Source: Actinomycetes bacterium
Lineage (GTDB): Bacteria > Actinomycetota > Actinomycetes > Actinomycetales > Microbacteriaceae
NCBI GenBank assembly: GCA_023431405.1
Contig: JAEYVZ010000017.1
Coordinates: 1 to 36,804 of the forward strand
DNA length: 36,804 nt
Direction of reading: 5' to 3'
Shown: positions 29,964 to 36,804 of the stretch, piece after piece
Layout of the letters: each line of letters opens with the position of its first letter
Numbering within the stretch: position 1 is the stretch's first letter
The notes under the pieces: generated by a model
What the model saw: only the letters and a program-made list of their open reading frames with translations
The model's database searches: none
What the model was told of the DNA's origin: nothing
Translations under genes and position numbers: made by a program

Positions 29964-30878
29964 ATGCACGATCACGCGCACGCCCACGGCATCCGTGCCC
30001 GCGCGAACCGGAGGCTGCTCGCCGCGTCGCTGGCGATCACGGCGACCGTGCTGGTCGTGCAGATCGTGGGGGCGCTGCTGTCGGGGTCGCTGGCGCTGCT
30101 CGCCGACGCGGCTCACATGTTCACCGATACGTCGGCGCTGGTCGTCGCGCTCGTGGCGAGCACGGTCGCCGCGCGCCCCGCGGACGACCGCAACACCTAC
30201 GGATACCAGCGCGCGGAGGTGTTCGGTGCGCTCATCAACGGCCTCATCCTGGTCGTGCTGTGCGTCTGGATCGTGGTCGAAGCGGTGCAGCGACTGACAG
30301 GAGGCGGCGAGGCGGAGGTCGCCGGCGGCCTCATGCTGGGGGTCGCGGTGGTCGGTCTCGTCGCGAACGCCGTGTCGATGTGGCTCCTCAGCGCCGCACA
30401 GCGGACGAGCATCAATGTGCGCGGCGCCTATCTGGAGGTGATGGGCGACCTCATCGGCTCGGCCGTCGTGATCGTGGCGGCGGTGGTGATCTGGCTGACC
30501 GGCTGGGTGGCCGCCGACGCGATCGCGTCGCTCGCGATCGCCGTGATGATCGTGCCCCGCGCCCTCTCGCTGCTTCGCGAGGTTTTCGCCGTCTTGGGGG
30601 AGAGCGCGCCGAAGGGAACGGACGTCGCGGAGATCCGTGACCATCTCCTCAGCAAACCGGGGGTCACGGCGGTGCACGACGTGCACGTGTGGCAGCTGAC
30701 CCGCGGCGCTCCGGTGTTCACGGCCCACGTCGTCGTCGTGCCCGAGGCGCTGGAGGACGGTCGCGCGGCGCACCTCCTGGCGGAGCTGCAGGGGTGCCTG
30801 TCCGACCACTTCGACGTCGAGCATTCGACGTTCCAGCTCGAGCCTGCCGGGCATGTCGAGCACGACGCCCACGACTGA
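29964..30878 (+). CDS. cation diffusion facilitator (CzcD/ZitB-type metal efflux)
   Basis: A 304-residue proton-coupled exporter. The N-terminus is His-rich (H-D-H-A-H-A-H). Six membrane helices follow, and a cytoplasmic metal-binding domain begins near residue 210. The TM2 metal site reads A-D-A-A-H-M-F-T-D (H and D present). The TM5 site reads L-E-V-M-G-D-L-I-G-S, so the usual His of HxxxD is Glu. Zn, Co or Mn are possible cargoes; the swapped residue makes zinc specificity uncertain. A TGAGAACGG motif flanks the gene on both sides in opposite orientation. Confidence 0.88.
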   Translation: MHDHAHAHGIRARANRRLLAASLAITATVLVVQIVGALLSGSLALLADAAHMFTDTSALVVALVASTVAARPADDRNTYGYQRAEVFGALINGLILVVLCVWIVVEAVQRLTGGGEAEVAGGLMLGVAVVGLVANAVSMWLLSAAQRTSINVRGAYLEVMGDLIGSAVVIVAAVVIWLTGWVAADAIASLAIAVMIVPRALSLLREVFAVLGESAPKGTDVAEIRDHLLSKPGVTAVHDVHVWQLTRGAPVFTAHVVVVPEALEDGRAAHLLAELQGCLSDHFDVEHSTFQLEPAGHVEHDAHD

Positions 30879-30919
30879 GAACGGCATTCTCGATCCCTCT
30901 CCAGGATAACGGCGGGGCC

Positions 30920-30938
30920 GGGGCTTGCGGCAAGCCCC
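30920..30938 (+). promoter_or_regulatory. rifamycin-associated element (RAE), perfect 19-base inverted repeat
   Basis: GGGGCTTGCGGCAAGCCCC is a perfect inverted repeat with a central G, 77 bases before the rox start. It matches, from memory, the 19-base element reported upstream of rifamycin-inactivating genes (rox, rph-type phosphotransferase, arr, helR) in Actinobacteria. The TTGCGG inside it could act as a -35. The nearest -10 candidate, CAGACT at 30950-30955, has a long 19-base spacer. Confidence 0.85.
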
Positions 30939-31015
30939 CCTTCGCGGGGCAGACTGGCCCGCGGCCCGCAGGGGGCGAACGGATCCGAGGGCGGGGGCCC
31001 GGGGAGGGGCAGGCC

Positions 31016-32545
31016 ATGTCAGCGTATGAGGAGCAGCGTGACGTCGTCATCGCCGGCGGCGGACCCACAGGCATGATGCTCGCCGCTGAACTGCGGCTTC
31101 AGGGTGTGGATGTTCTGGTGCTCGAGCGCGCCGCCGAGGCGTCTCCCGTCGTCCGCTCCCTCGGCCTGCATGCGCGGAGCATCGAGATACTCGACCAGCG
31201 AGGGCTGTGGGACGAGTTCCGCTCGCACGGGACCGTGTATCCGCTGCGTGGATCGTTCGCGGGCATCGACCGGCCCGCGCCGGAGGGGCTCGACACCTCC
31301 CATCCGTATCTGCTCGGCATCCCCCAACCTGTGACCGACCGGCTGCTCGGCGAGCATGCGGTGCACACAGGCGCCGAGGTGCGGCGCGGGGCCGATGTGG
31401 TCGAGGTCGCCGACCACGGCGACACAGCCACGGTGCGCACGGCAGACGGAGCCGTCGTGGGCGCCCGCTTCGTCGTCGGCTGTGATGGAGGACGCAGCAT
31501 GGTGAGGAGGAACGCCGGCATACGGTTCCTCGGCGAGGACGCCACGACGTCCTGGCTGCTGGCGGAGGTCGAGCTCGGCGTCGATGCGGCGGAGGCGCTC
31601 GCGGTGAGCGCGGAGGTGCGGAAGACCGACCTCGGGTTCGGTGTCGGACCTGTCGGCGACGGTGTGTTTCGCCTCGTCGTGCGCGAGGCGGAGCCCACCG
31701 AAGGCCGCGAGGTGACGTTGGACGACGTGCGCGCACGGCTGCGTGCCGTCGCGGGCACCGACCTGGGCGTGAGGTCTCCGCGGTGGCTCTCGCGGTTCAG
31801 TGACGCCACGCGGCTCGCGCAGCGCTACCGGTCCGGCGCGGTGATCCTCGCTGGAGATGCCGCCCACGTGCACGCGCCGCTCGGCGGTCAGGGGCTGAAC
31901 CTCGGCATCCAGGACGCCTTCAATCTCGGCTTCAAGCTCGCCGCCACCGTCGCCGGGTGGGCCCCCTCGACGCTGCTCGACACGTACGAGTCGGAGCGGC
32001 GTCCCGTGGCAGCGGGAGTCTTGCGCAACACGCGAGCGCAGTCGGAGCTGCTGCAGACGATGCCCGGCCGCGTCGCCGCTCGGGCACTGCTGGCGGAGCT
32101 CGCCGAGATCGAGGAGGTGAACAGACACCTGATCGAGATGGTGAGCGGCATCGGCATCCGCTACGACTTCGGCGAAGGCGGGCCGCGCCTCGGACGTCGG
32201 CTGCGTGACATTCCGGTGGACGGCGGACGGCTGTACGAGGTGATGCGCGACGGCCGCGGCGTGCTGCTGCGAGGCACCGGAGCGCCCGGCGACAGGGATT
32301 CATGGGGGAGCGCTGACCGTGACATCGCTGGGTACGACGACCGCATCCGGACCGTGGCGGCACGCCCCGAAGCCGTCGGCGCCCCCGCCGTGCTGCTGCG
32401 CCCCGACGGGCATATCGTCTGGCAGGACGGGGACGGCGCCTCCCTCACGACGGCGCTGCGCAGATGGTTCGGCGAGCGCGGAGAAGTCCGCGAGCCGACT
32501 CTGTCAGCCCTCGAGCGGGGCGACTCGGGCGACGTCGTGGGGTGA
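31016..32545 (+). CDS. rox: rifampicin monooxygenase
   Basis: A 509-residue group A flavin monooxygenase (PHBH-like fold). The FAD motif G-G-G-P-T-G-M-M begins near residue 14. C-D-G-G-R-S-M-V (DG motif, near 160) and L-A-G-D-A-A-H-V-H near 279 follow. Long stretches match known Rox proteins: S-L-G-L-H-A-R-S-I-E-I-L-D-Q-R-G-L, G-I-P-Q-P-V-T-D-R-L-L and S-P-R-W-L-S-R-F. Rox hydroxylates and linearises the rifamycin ansa bridge, inactivating the drug. The ATG at 31016 has GGGGAGGGGC upstream. The open frame extending to 30689 lies inside the CDF gene and is rejected. The last 42 bases overlap the end of ligD. Confidence 0.9.
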   Translation: MSAYEEQRDVVIAGGGPTGMMLAAELRLQGVDVLVLERAAEASPVVRSLGLHARSIEILDQRGLWDEFRSHGTVYPLRGSFAGIDRPAPEGLDTSHPYLLGIPQPVTDRLLGEHAVHTGAEVRRGADVVEVADHGDTATVRTADGAVVGARFVVGCDGGRSMVRRNAGIRFLGEDATTSWLLAEVELGVDAAEALAVSAEVRKTDLGFGVGPVGDGVFRLVVREAEPTEGREVTLDDVRARLRAVAGTDLGVRSPRWLSRFSDATRLAQRYRSGAVILAGDAAHVHAPLGGQGLNLGIQDAFNLGFKLAATVAGWAPSTLLDTYESERRPVAAGVLRNTRAQSELLQTMPGRVAARALLAELAEIEEVNRHLIEMVSGIGIRYDFGEGGPRLGRRLRDIPVDGGRLYEVMRDGRGVLLRGTGAPGDRDSWGSADRDIAGYDDRIRTVAARPEAVGAPAVLLRPDGHIVWQDGDGASLTTALRRWFGERGEVREPTLSALERGDSGDVVG

Positions 32546-34915
32546 GATATCGGGTCTCACACCCCGCCAGCGCGCATGGCGCAGCGTTCCGCCCGGGGTG
32601 AACTCGGCGAACTCGACCTCTCCGACGACCTCCGGCGCGACCCACAGCGCATCGGCGGCGTCGGCGCGGGGGACCCCGACAAGGGGGTTCTCGTCGATGC
32701 GCAGCGGCATCAAGAGAGCTTCGAGGGAGCGGAGGGTGTCTTCGGAGAATCCCGATCCGACCCGACCGACATACTCGAGACCTCCGGGAGAGGGGATGCC
32801 GAGAAGCAGCGAGCCGATCTGACCCGTACGGCCGCCCTTGCCAGGACGGATGCCGGCGATGACCACCTCCTGCGTCTGGGTGATCTTCACCTTCAGCCAC
32901 TGTTCGCTTCGCTGTCCGCGCCGGTAGCGGGAACCAGGGTCTTTGACGACGATCCCCTCCAAGGACAGGGAGCGTGCCGTGGAAAGCGCGTCGTCCACGT
33001 CGTGAGAGACGGGGGGTACTGTGATCGCGCCGATCGTGTCGGCTGCGACCGCCTCGAGGAGGATGCGCCGGTCTCGGAGCGGGAGCGTGCCGGCATCCGT
33101 GCCGCCATGGGAGAGCAGATCGAAGAGGTAGTACTGCACGGGCGTACGGGAGGTCTCGCGCGCGATCTCACCCGGGTTGGTGAGATGCATGCGGTTCTGG
33201 AGCCGGCTGAAGCTCGGGCGACCGGTCGCATCGAGCGCGACGATCTCGCCGTCGACGACACAGGGCTCCGAACCGAGTCCGGCGTCGATGGCCGTGAGTT
33301 CCGGGTAGCGATCGGTGATGTCGGTGCCGCTCCGGGCGCGCAGGCGGAGGCGAGTGCCGTCCCAGGTGCCGATCGCGCGGATGCCGTCCCATTTGAACTC
33401 CGCCCACGGCTCGCCCCAGCGCGAAGCGGCGGTCCGGGCCTGTGCGACGCCGGCGAGGGTCGCCAGCATCGGAGCATCATCGCCCTCACCTCCGCCCCGG
33501 GCGGGGGAGGTTCCCCGCGCTGCGCGGGCGTGAGACGCACGGCGGGCCGATTTCTCGGACTTCATACGGTGCAGAAGCCACTGCGACTTCTCGCCCTCGC
33601 CCGACGTGCGGATGAGCGCGAGCCGGAGGCCGTCGACCCCACCGCCCGCCCGGCCGTGCAGCGTGAAGATGACCTCGTCATCTCGCCACTTCTCCACGTC
33701 GTACGTGCCCGTGTCCCAGATCGTCATCACGCCGGCGCCGTACTCGCCACGCGGGATCTCGCCGTGGAAGGCGAGATACTCGAGCGGATGGGGCTCGGTC
33801 ATCACGGCGAGATGGTTCGTCTGTGTCGTGGCCGGGATGCCGCGTGGCACCGCCCAGCTCACCAGCACCCCGTCGCGCTCGAGCCTCAGGTCGTAGTGGA
33901 GCCGGGTCGCATGGTGCTCTTGGATCACGAACCGGTGGCCCGCCGCCGCATCGGGCGGAGGGGGCGCGGCGGGCATCGGCTCCGGCGTCCGCTGCGCATC
34001 CCGCTTGGCACGGTACGCGGCGAGGGCGTGCGTCTCGGACGTGGCGGGCGGAGTCGCCTGCGCGGGGGCGCCGGCTCTGTCCACGCGCTCGAGCACCTCG
34101 TCGAAGCGGAGATGCCGGAGAGCGGGGTCGTCGAGCTCGTGCCACGTGCGCGGCGCGGCGACCGTCGGTTCGTCGCGCCCGCGCAGCGAATACGGTGCGA
34201 TGGTGGTCTTCGATCCGTTGTTCTGGCTCCAGTCGATGAAGACGCGGCCGGGGCGAAGCGCCTTCGACATCTGGCTGACGACCAGATCGGGGTGGTCGGC
34301 CTCCAGCGCGCGGGCGAGCTCCTTCGCGAAGGCCGAGATCTCGTCGCTCGTACGGGTGCCGTCCAGCGGCGCGTACACGTGGATCCCTTTGCTGCCGCTC
34401 GTGACCGGGAAGGGTTCCATGCCGAGGTCTGCCAGTATCGTCCGGCACCACCGGGCGACCTCCGCGCATTCGGCGAGCCCCACCCCCGGACCGGGATCGA
34501 GATCGAGCACCAGGCGATCCGGGTCACGGCGCTCGCCCCCGGCGTCGAACCGCCACTGGGGCACGTGGAGCTCGAGGCTCGCGACCTGGGCGAGGTAGAC
34601 CAGCGCCGCCCTCTCCTCGACGATCGGGTACTCCTTCGGTCCCGACGAGTGCGCGATCGGCCGCCGGGGGAGCCAGCTCGGGGCGCCCTGCTCCAGGGCC
34701 TTCGCGAAGAACGGCGGGTGGTCGACGCCCTCCGGCCAGCGCTTGCGCGTCACGGGGCGTCCCTCGATGTGCGGGAGGAGATACGGGGCGATGCGAGCGT
34801 AGTAGTCGATCACCTCGCCCTTCGTGGTTCCGGTGGCCGGATAGAGGATCTTGTCGAGGTTGGTCAGGCGCAGCCGCCTCCCGTCGATCTCCACCGTCTG
34901 GGCGCCCGATGCCAT
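32504..34915 (-). CDS. ligD: multifunctional non-homologous end-joining ligase LigD
   Basis: An 803-residue protein in the actinobacterial order polymerase, phosphoesterase, ligase. The primase-type polymerase domain (about 1-285) has catalytic D138 and D140 (V-L-D-L-D-P-G) and D228 (F-I-D-W). The 3'-phosphoesterase domain (about 325-455) has H334-H-A-T-R-L-H340-Y-D342. The ligase domain (about 480-803) has the adenylated lysine K508 in F-K-W-D-G-I-R. All three look intact. The ATG at 34915 has TAGCCT six bases upstream. It works with the divergent ku gene, 60 bases away. Confidence 0.96.
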   Translation of the reverse strand: MASGAQTVEIDGRRLRLTNLDKILYPATGTTKGEVIDYYARIAPYLLPHIEGRPVTRKRWPEGVDHPPFFAKALEQGAPSWLPRRPIAHSSGPKEYPIVEERAALVYLAQVASLELHVPQWRFDAGGERRDPDRLVLDLDPGPGVGLAECAEVARWCRTILADLGMEPFPVTSGSKGIHVYAPLDGTRTSDEISAFAKELARALEADHPDLVVSQMSKALRPGRVFIDWSQNNGSKTTIAPYSLRGRDEPTVAAPRTWHELDDPALRHLRFDEVLERVDRAGAPAQATPPATSETHALAAYRAKRDAQRTPEPMPAAPPPPDAAAGHRFVIQEHHATRLHYDLRLERDGVLVSWAVPRGIPATTQTNHLAVMTEPHPLEYLAFHGEIPRGEYGAGVMTIWDTGTYDVEKWRDDEVIFTLHGRAGGGVDGLRLALIRTSGEGEKSQWLLHRMKSEKSARRASHARAARGTSPARGGGEGDDAPMLATLAGVAQARTAASRWGEPWAEFKWDGIRAIGTWDGTRLRLRARSGTDITDRYPELTAIDAGLGSEPCVVDGEIVALDATGRPSFSRLQNRMHLTNPGEIARETSRTPVQYYLFDLLSHGGTDAGTLPLRDRRILLEAVAADTIGAITVPPVSHDVDDALSTARSLSLEGIVVKDPGSRYRRGQRSEQWLKVKITQTQEVVIAGIRPGKGGRTGQIGSLLLGIPSPGGLEYVGRVGSGFSEDTLRSLEALLMPLRIDENPLVGVPRADAADALWVAPEVVGEVEFAEFTPGGTLRHARWRGVRPDISPHDVARVAPLEG

Positions 34916-34921
34916 GCCGAC

Positions 34922-34927
34922 AGGCTA
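34922..34927 (-). promoter_or_regulatory. leaderless-type -10 hexamer of ligD
   Basis: TAGCCT on the minus strand, exactly six bases before the ATG at 34915. The ku promoter must share the same 60-base gap. For ku the nearest candidate, TGTACT, lies seven bases before its ATG but does not fit TANNNT. Confidence 0.55.
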
Positions 34928-34975
34928 GTGCGCAACCCCTGGCATGTGCCGCGCGGGCGGTGTGTACTTGTGCTC

Positions 34976-35842
34976 ATGAGATCGATCTGGAAAGGTGCGC
35001 TCACCTTCGGGCTCGTCAACGTGCCGGTGAAGGTCTACTCCGCCACGGAGGATCACGACGTGCCGCTGCACCAGGTGCACGCGACCGACGGCGGACGGAT
35101 CCGGTATCAGCGCATCTGCGAGCTCGACGGCGAGGTCGTCCCGTACTCCGACATCGACAAGGCCTACGACGACGGGGAGCGCACCGTCGTGCTCACGAAA
35201 GACGACATCGCCTCGCTTCCGTCGGAACGCAGCCGAGAGATCGAAGTGGTCGAGTTCGTGCCGACCGAGCAGATCGATCTGCTGACTCTCGACCGTGCGT
35301 ACTACCTCGAACCCGATTCGACGTCGCCGAAGGCCTACGTGCTGCTGCGGAAGACCCTGGAACAGACCGATCGCACGGCCATCGTGCGCTTCTCGCTTCG
35401 TCAGAAGACGAGGCTGGCCGCACTGCGGGTGCGGGGCGACGTACTCGTGCTGCAGACGCTGCTGTGGGCCGACGAAGTGCGCGACGCGTCGTTCCCGTCG
35501 CTGGATGAGACGGTGAAGATCTCTGACAAGGAACTGGAGCTCTCGGCATCCCTCGTCGAGAGCTTCTCCGGAGACTTCGACCCGGCCGACTTCGTCGACG
35601 AGTACCAGCAGGAGTTGCGCACCCTCATCGACGCCAAGCTCGAGAAGGGCGATGCGCTCGACACGTCGGAGACGTTCGGCGAGAGCGAGGAGGCGGAGGC
35701 CGGCGGAGAGGTGATCGATCTCATGGCCGCGCTGCGTGCCAGCGTCGAGCGGAGCAAGGCGTCGCGCGAGTCCAAGGCGAAGGACACCGAGTCCGACAAG
35801 CCCGCGAAGAAGCCGGCGAAGAAGGCGAAGAAGGCTTCCTGA
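34976..35842 (+). CDS. ku: Ku protein (non-homologous end joining)
   Basis: A 288-residue bacterial Ku, a homodimeric ring that threads onto DNA ends and recruits LigD. The core begins R-S-I-W-K-G-A-L-T-F-G-L-V-N-V-P-V. Residues about 255-288 form a Lys/Ala-rich tail ending K-K-A-K-K-A-S, as in other actinobacterial Ku proteins, where such tails bind DNA. The ATG at 34976 gives the normal length. An in-frame opening reaching back to 32576 is antisense to ligD and is rejected. Confidence 0.96.
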   Translation: MRSIWKGALTFGLVNVPVKVYSATEDHDVPLHQVHATDGGRIRYQRICELDGEVVPYSDIDKAYDDGERTVVLTKDDIASLPSERSREIEVVEFVPTEQIDLLTLDRAYYLEPDSTSPKAYVLLRKTLEQTDRTAIVRFSLRQKTRLAALRVRGDVLVLQTLLWADEVRDASFPSLDETVKISDKELELSASLVESFSGDFDPADFVDEYQQELRTLIDAKLEKGDALDTSETFGESEEAEAGGEVIDLMAALRASVERSKASRESKAKDTESDKPAKKPAKKAKKAS

Positions 35843-35848
35843 CGGGGG

Positions 35849-36619
35849 TCAGTGCCGCGGCTTGTCGTCGTCGGACGGACCGAACTCCGGCTCCCGATCG
35901 AACACCTCGGGGTCGAGCACGAGCGCTTCCGCCTCTTCGGCGTCGACCTCGACGTCGCCGCCCGCGGCAGCTTCCTTGCGCACCTTGCGGCGCTCCGAGA
36001 AGTAGTGCCAGAGGGTCACGAGGGCGGTGCCGCCCACGGCCGCGAGCAGGATGATGTCGATGTACTCGGTGACGAGGTGGGCGACCCACGGGATGTAGCC
36101 CACGAGGAAGCCCACCATCGTGAGGCCGAAGCCCCACAGGAGGGCGCCGATGAGGTTGTAGAGCGAGTAGCGCTTCCACGGCATGTGACCGACTCCCGCA
36201 GCGACCGGCGCGAAGGTGCGGACGATCGGCACGAAGCGGGCGAGGATGATGGTGAGCCCGCCGTAGCGCTCGAAGAATGCGTTGGTGCGTTCGACGTTCT
36301 TGCGGCTGAACAGGCCGGATTCCTTGCGTTCGAACACCGCAGGTCCGCCCTTGTGGCCGATGAGGTAGCCGACTTCGCCGCCGGCGAAAGCGGCGACGGC
36401 GATGAGCACCGAGACGACCCAGATGTTGGTGCCGAAGATCTCGTTGGTGTGCGTGAGCAGCCCCGCGATGATCAGCAGGGTGTCGCCGGGAAGCAGGAAC
36501 CCGACGAGAAGGCCGGTCTCGGCGAACACGATGAAGCAGACCACGAGCAGGGCCCACGGGCCTGCCGCTTCGATGATCGCGGTGGGGTCGAGCCAAGGAA
36601 TGAGGGCGGTGGAGTGCAC
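35849..36619 (-). CDS. DedA-family membrane protein
   Basis: A 256-residue protein with five to six hydrophobic segments. It carries the family motifs F-A-E-T-G-L-L-V-G-F-L-L-P-G-D-T-L near residues 30-46, G-G-E-V-G-Y-L-I-G near 80-88, and F-x-R-F-V-P-I-V-R-T-F-A-P-V-A-A-G near 125. These include the acidic and arginine residues needed for function in DedA proteins. They act in membrane lipid (undecaprenyl phosphate or phospholipid) handling and proton-dependent processes. The acidic C-terminal tail (V-D-A-E-E-A-E) is disordered. I start at GTG 36619 because the frame further upstream runs into tRNA-Leu. The ku gene converges six bases away. Confidence 0.9.
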   Translation of the reverse strand: MHSTALIPWLDPTAIIEAAGPWALLVVCFIVFAETGLLVGFLLPGDTLLIIAGLLTHTNEIFGTNIWVVSVLIAVAAFAGGEVGYLIGHKGGPAVFERKESGLFSRKNVERTNAFFERYGGLTIILARFVPIVRTFAPVAAGVGHMPWKRYSLYNLIGALLWGFGLTMVGFLVGYIPWVAHLVTEYIDIILLAAVGGTALVTLWHYFSERRKVRKEAAAGGDVEVDAEEAEALVLDPEVFDREPEFGPSDDDKPRH

Positions 36620-36697
36620 GGGTTTCCCGTCGGTCGTTCTTCGGTCGGCGGTCTGGCTGTCACGGATCGCAATCGGGATTGCAGAGACCGCTGGCCG

Positions 36698-36779
36698 TGC
36701 GGAAGGTGGGACTTGAACCCACATGCCTTGCGGCACAGGAACCTAAATCCTGCGTGTCTGCCAATTCCACCACTCCCGC
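36698..36779 (-). tRNA. tRNA-Leu (UAG)
   Basis: An 82-base class II tRNA on the minus strand. The anticodon loop T-T-T-A-G-G-T places UAG at 34-36, reading CUA. A long variable arm is formed by GTGCCGCAAGGCATG, and the T loop is T-T-C-A-A-G-T. The 7-base acceptor stem pairs GCGGGAG with CTTCCGC, with one G-U pair. The 3' CCA is not encoded. It lies upstream of the DedA gene on the same strand, about 78 bases away, with no terminator seen between. Confidence 0.92.
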
Positions 36780-36804
36780 GGGGTCCTCAGTCTATCCAGG
36801 AGGC

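Noticed and set aside
30689..31015. In-frame N-terminal extension of rox
   Set aside because: It lies inside the CDF gene and crosses the RAE. A ribosome-binding site and the FAD motif place the true start at 31016.
32576..34975. A very long plus-strand open frame running into ku (1088 codons in total)
   Set aside because: The upstream 800 codons are antisense to ligD, whose three domains have intact motifs. The ku core begins at 34976 with the conserved R-S-I-W-K-G sequence.
1..36804. Mobile element or horizontally transferred island
   Set aside because: No transposase, integrase, att-like repeats or obvious base-composition break was seen. Both tRNA genes are intact without flanking integrase genes.

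Overview
This is a contiguous chromosomal stretch of a very GC-rich actinobacterium. Gene content and protein sequence point to Microbacteriaceae, most likely Microbacterium or a close relative: a decaprenoxanthin-type C50 carotenoid operon, a DUF3039 protein, an SCO4848-type membrane protein, an Actinobacteria-style LigD/Ku pair, and many leaderless-type promoters. I see no insertion sequence, integrase, phage gene, CRISPR array or rRNA. There is no gap longer than 300 bases. The genus is an inference from protein resemblance and was not checked against a database.

Region 1 (78-6143) is a seven-gene carotenoid operon on the minus strand, idi-crtE-crtB-crtI-crtYe-crtYf-crtEb. Five of its six junctions are 4-base stop/start overlaps. 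A MarR-family regulator (CrtR-like) is divergent, and a sigma70-like promoter plus an inverted repeat lie in the 73-base gap. The expected flow is IPP/DMAPP to GGPP, phytoene, lycopene, then elongation and cyclisation to a C50 pigment. A strong bidirectional terminator and the initiator tRNA-Met follow.

Region 2 (6375-10546) holds a DUF6328 membrane protein coupled to a nitrilase-family amidohydrolase, a DapC-like aminotransferase, and a membrane-anchored HtrA/DegP protease with a PDZ domain.

Region 3 (10594-18080) looks like a cell-envelope glycopolymer locus. It has two plus-strand CDP-glycerol glycerophosphotransferase (TagB/TagF-type) genes. Facing them is a minus-strand set made of an acyltransferase-3 membrane protein, a fused TagF-GT4 protein and a GT2 glycosyltransferase. 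No priming or export gene is in view.

Region 4 (18115-22643) carries a maltokinase, small membrane and hypothetical proteins, an XRE regulator, an EcsC-like protein and a LicC-like nucleotidylyltransferase.

Region 5 (22914-30878) has an ABC exporter whose ATPase carries a roughly 280-residue disordered Pro/Glu extension. It also has DUF3039, nicotinate phosphoribosyltransferase, the murI-rph-rdgB cluster and a cation diffusion facilitator.

Region 6 (30879-36779) has a rifampicin monooxygenase (Rox) preceded by a perfect 19-base inverted repeat matching the rifamycin-associated element. It overlaps tail to tail with ligD. ku is divergent from ligD, and a DedA protein and tRNA-Leu(UAG) follow.

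A window-wide pattern is a TANNNT -10 hexamer 6-8 bases before start codons that lack a Shine-Dalgarno sequence, seen at eleven genes (plus one looser case at 9 bases). It implies widespread leaderless mRNA. No clearly undescribed system was found. The strongest leads are the Rox/RAE unit, the TagF-GT4 fusion locus, the disordered ABC ATPase extension, and a long hairpin overlapping a leaderless start codon.
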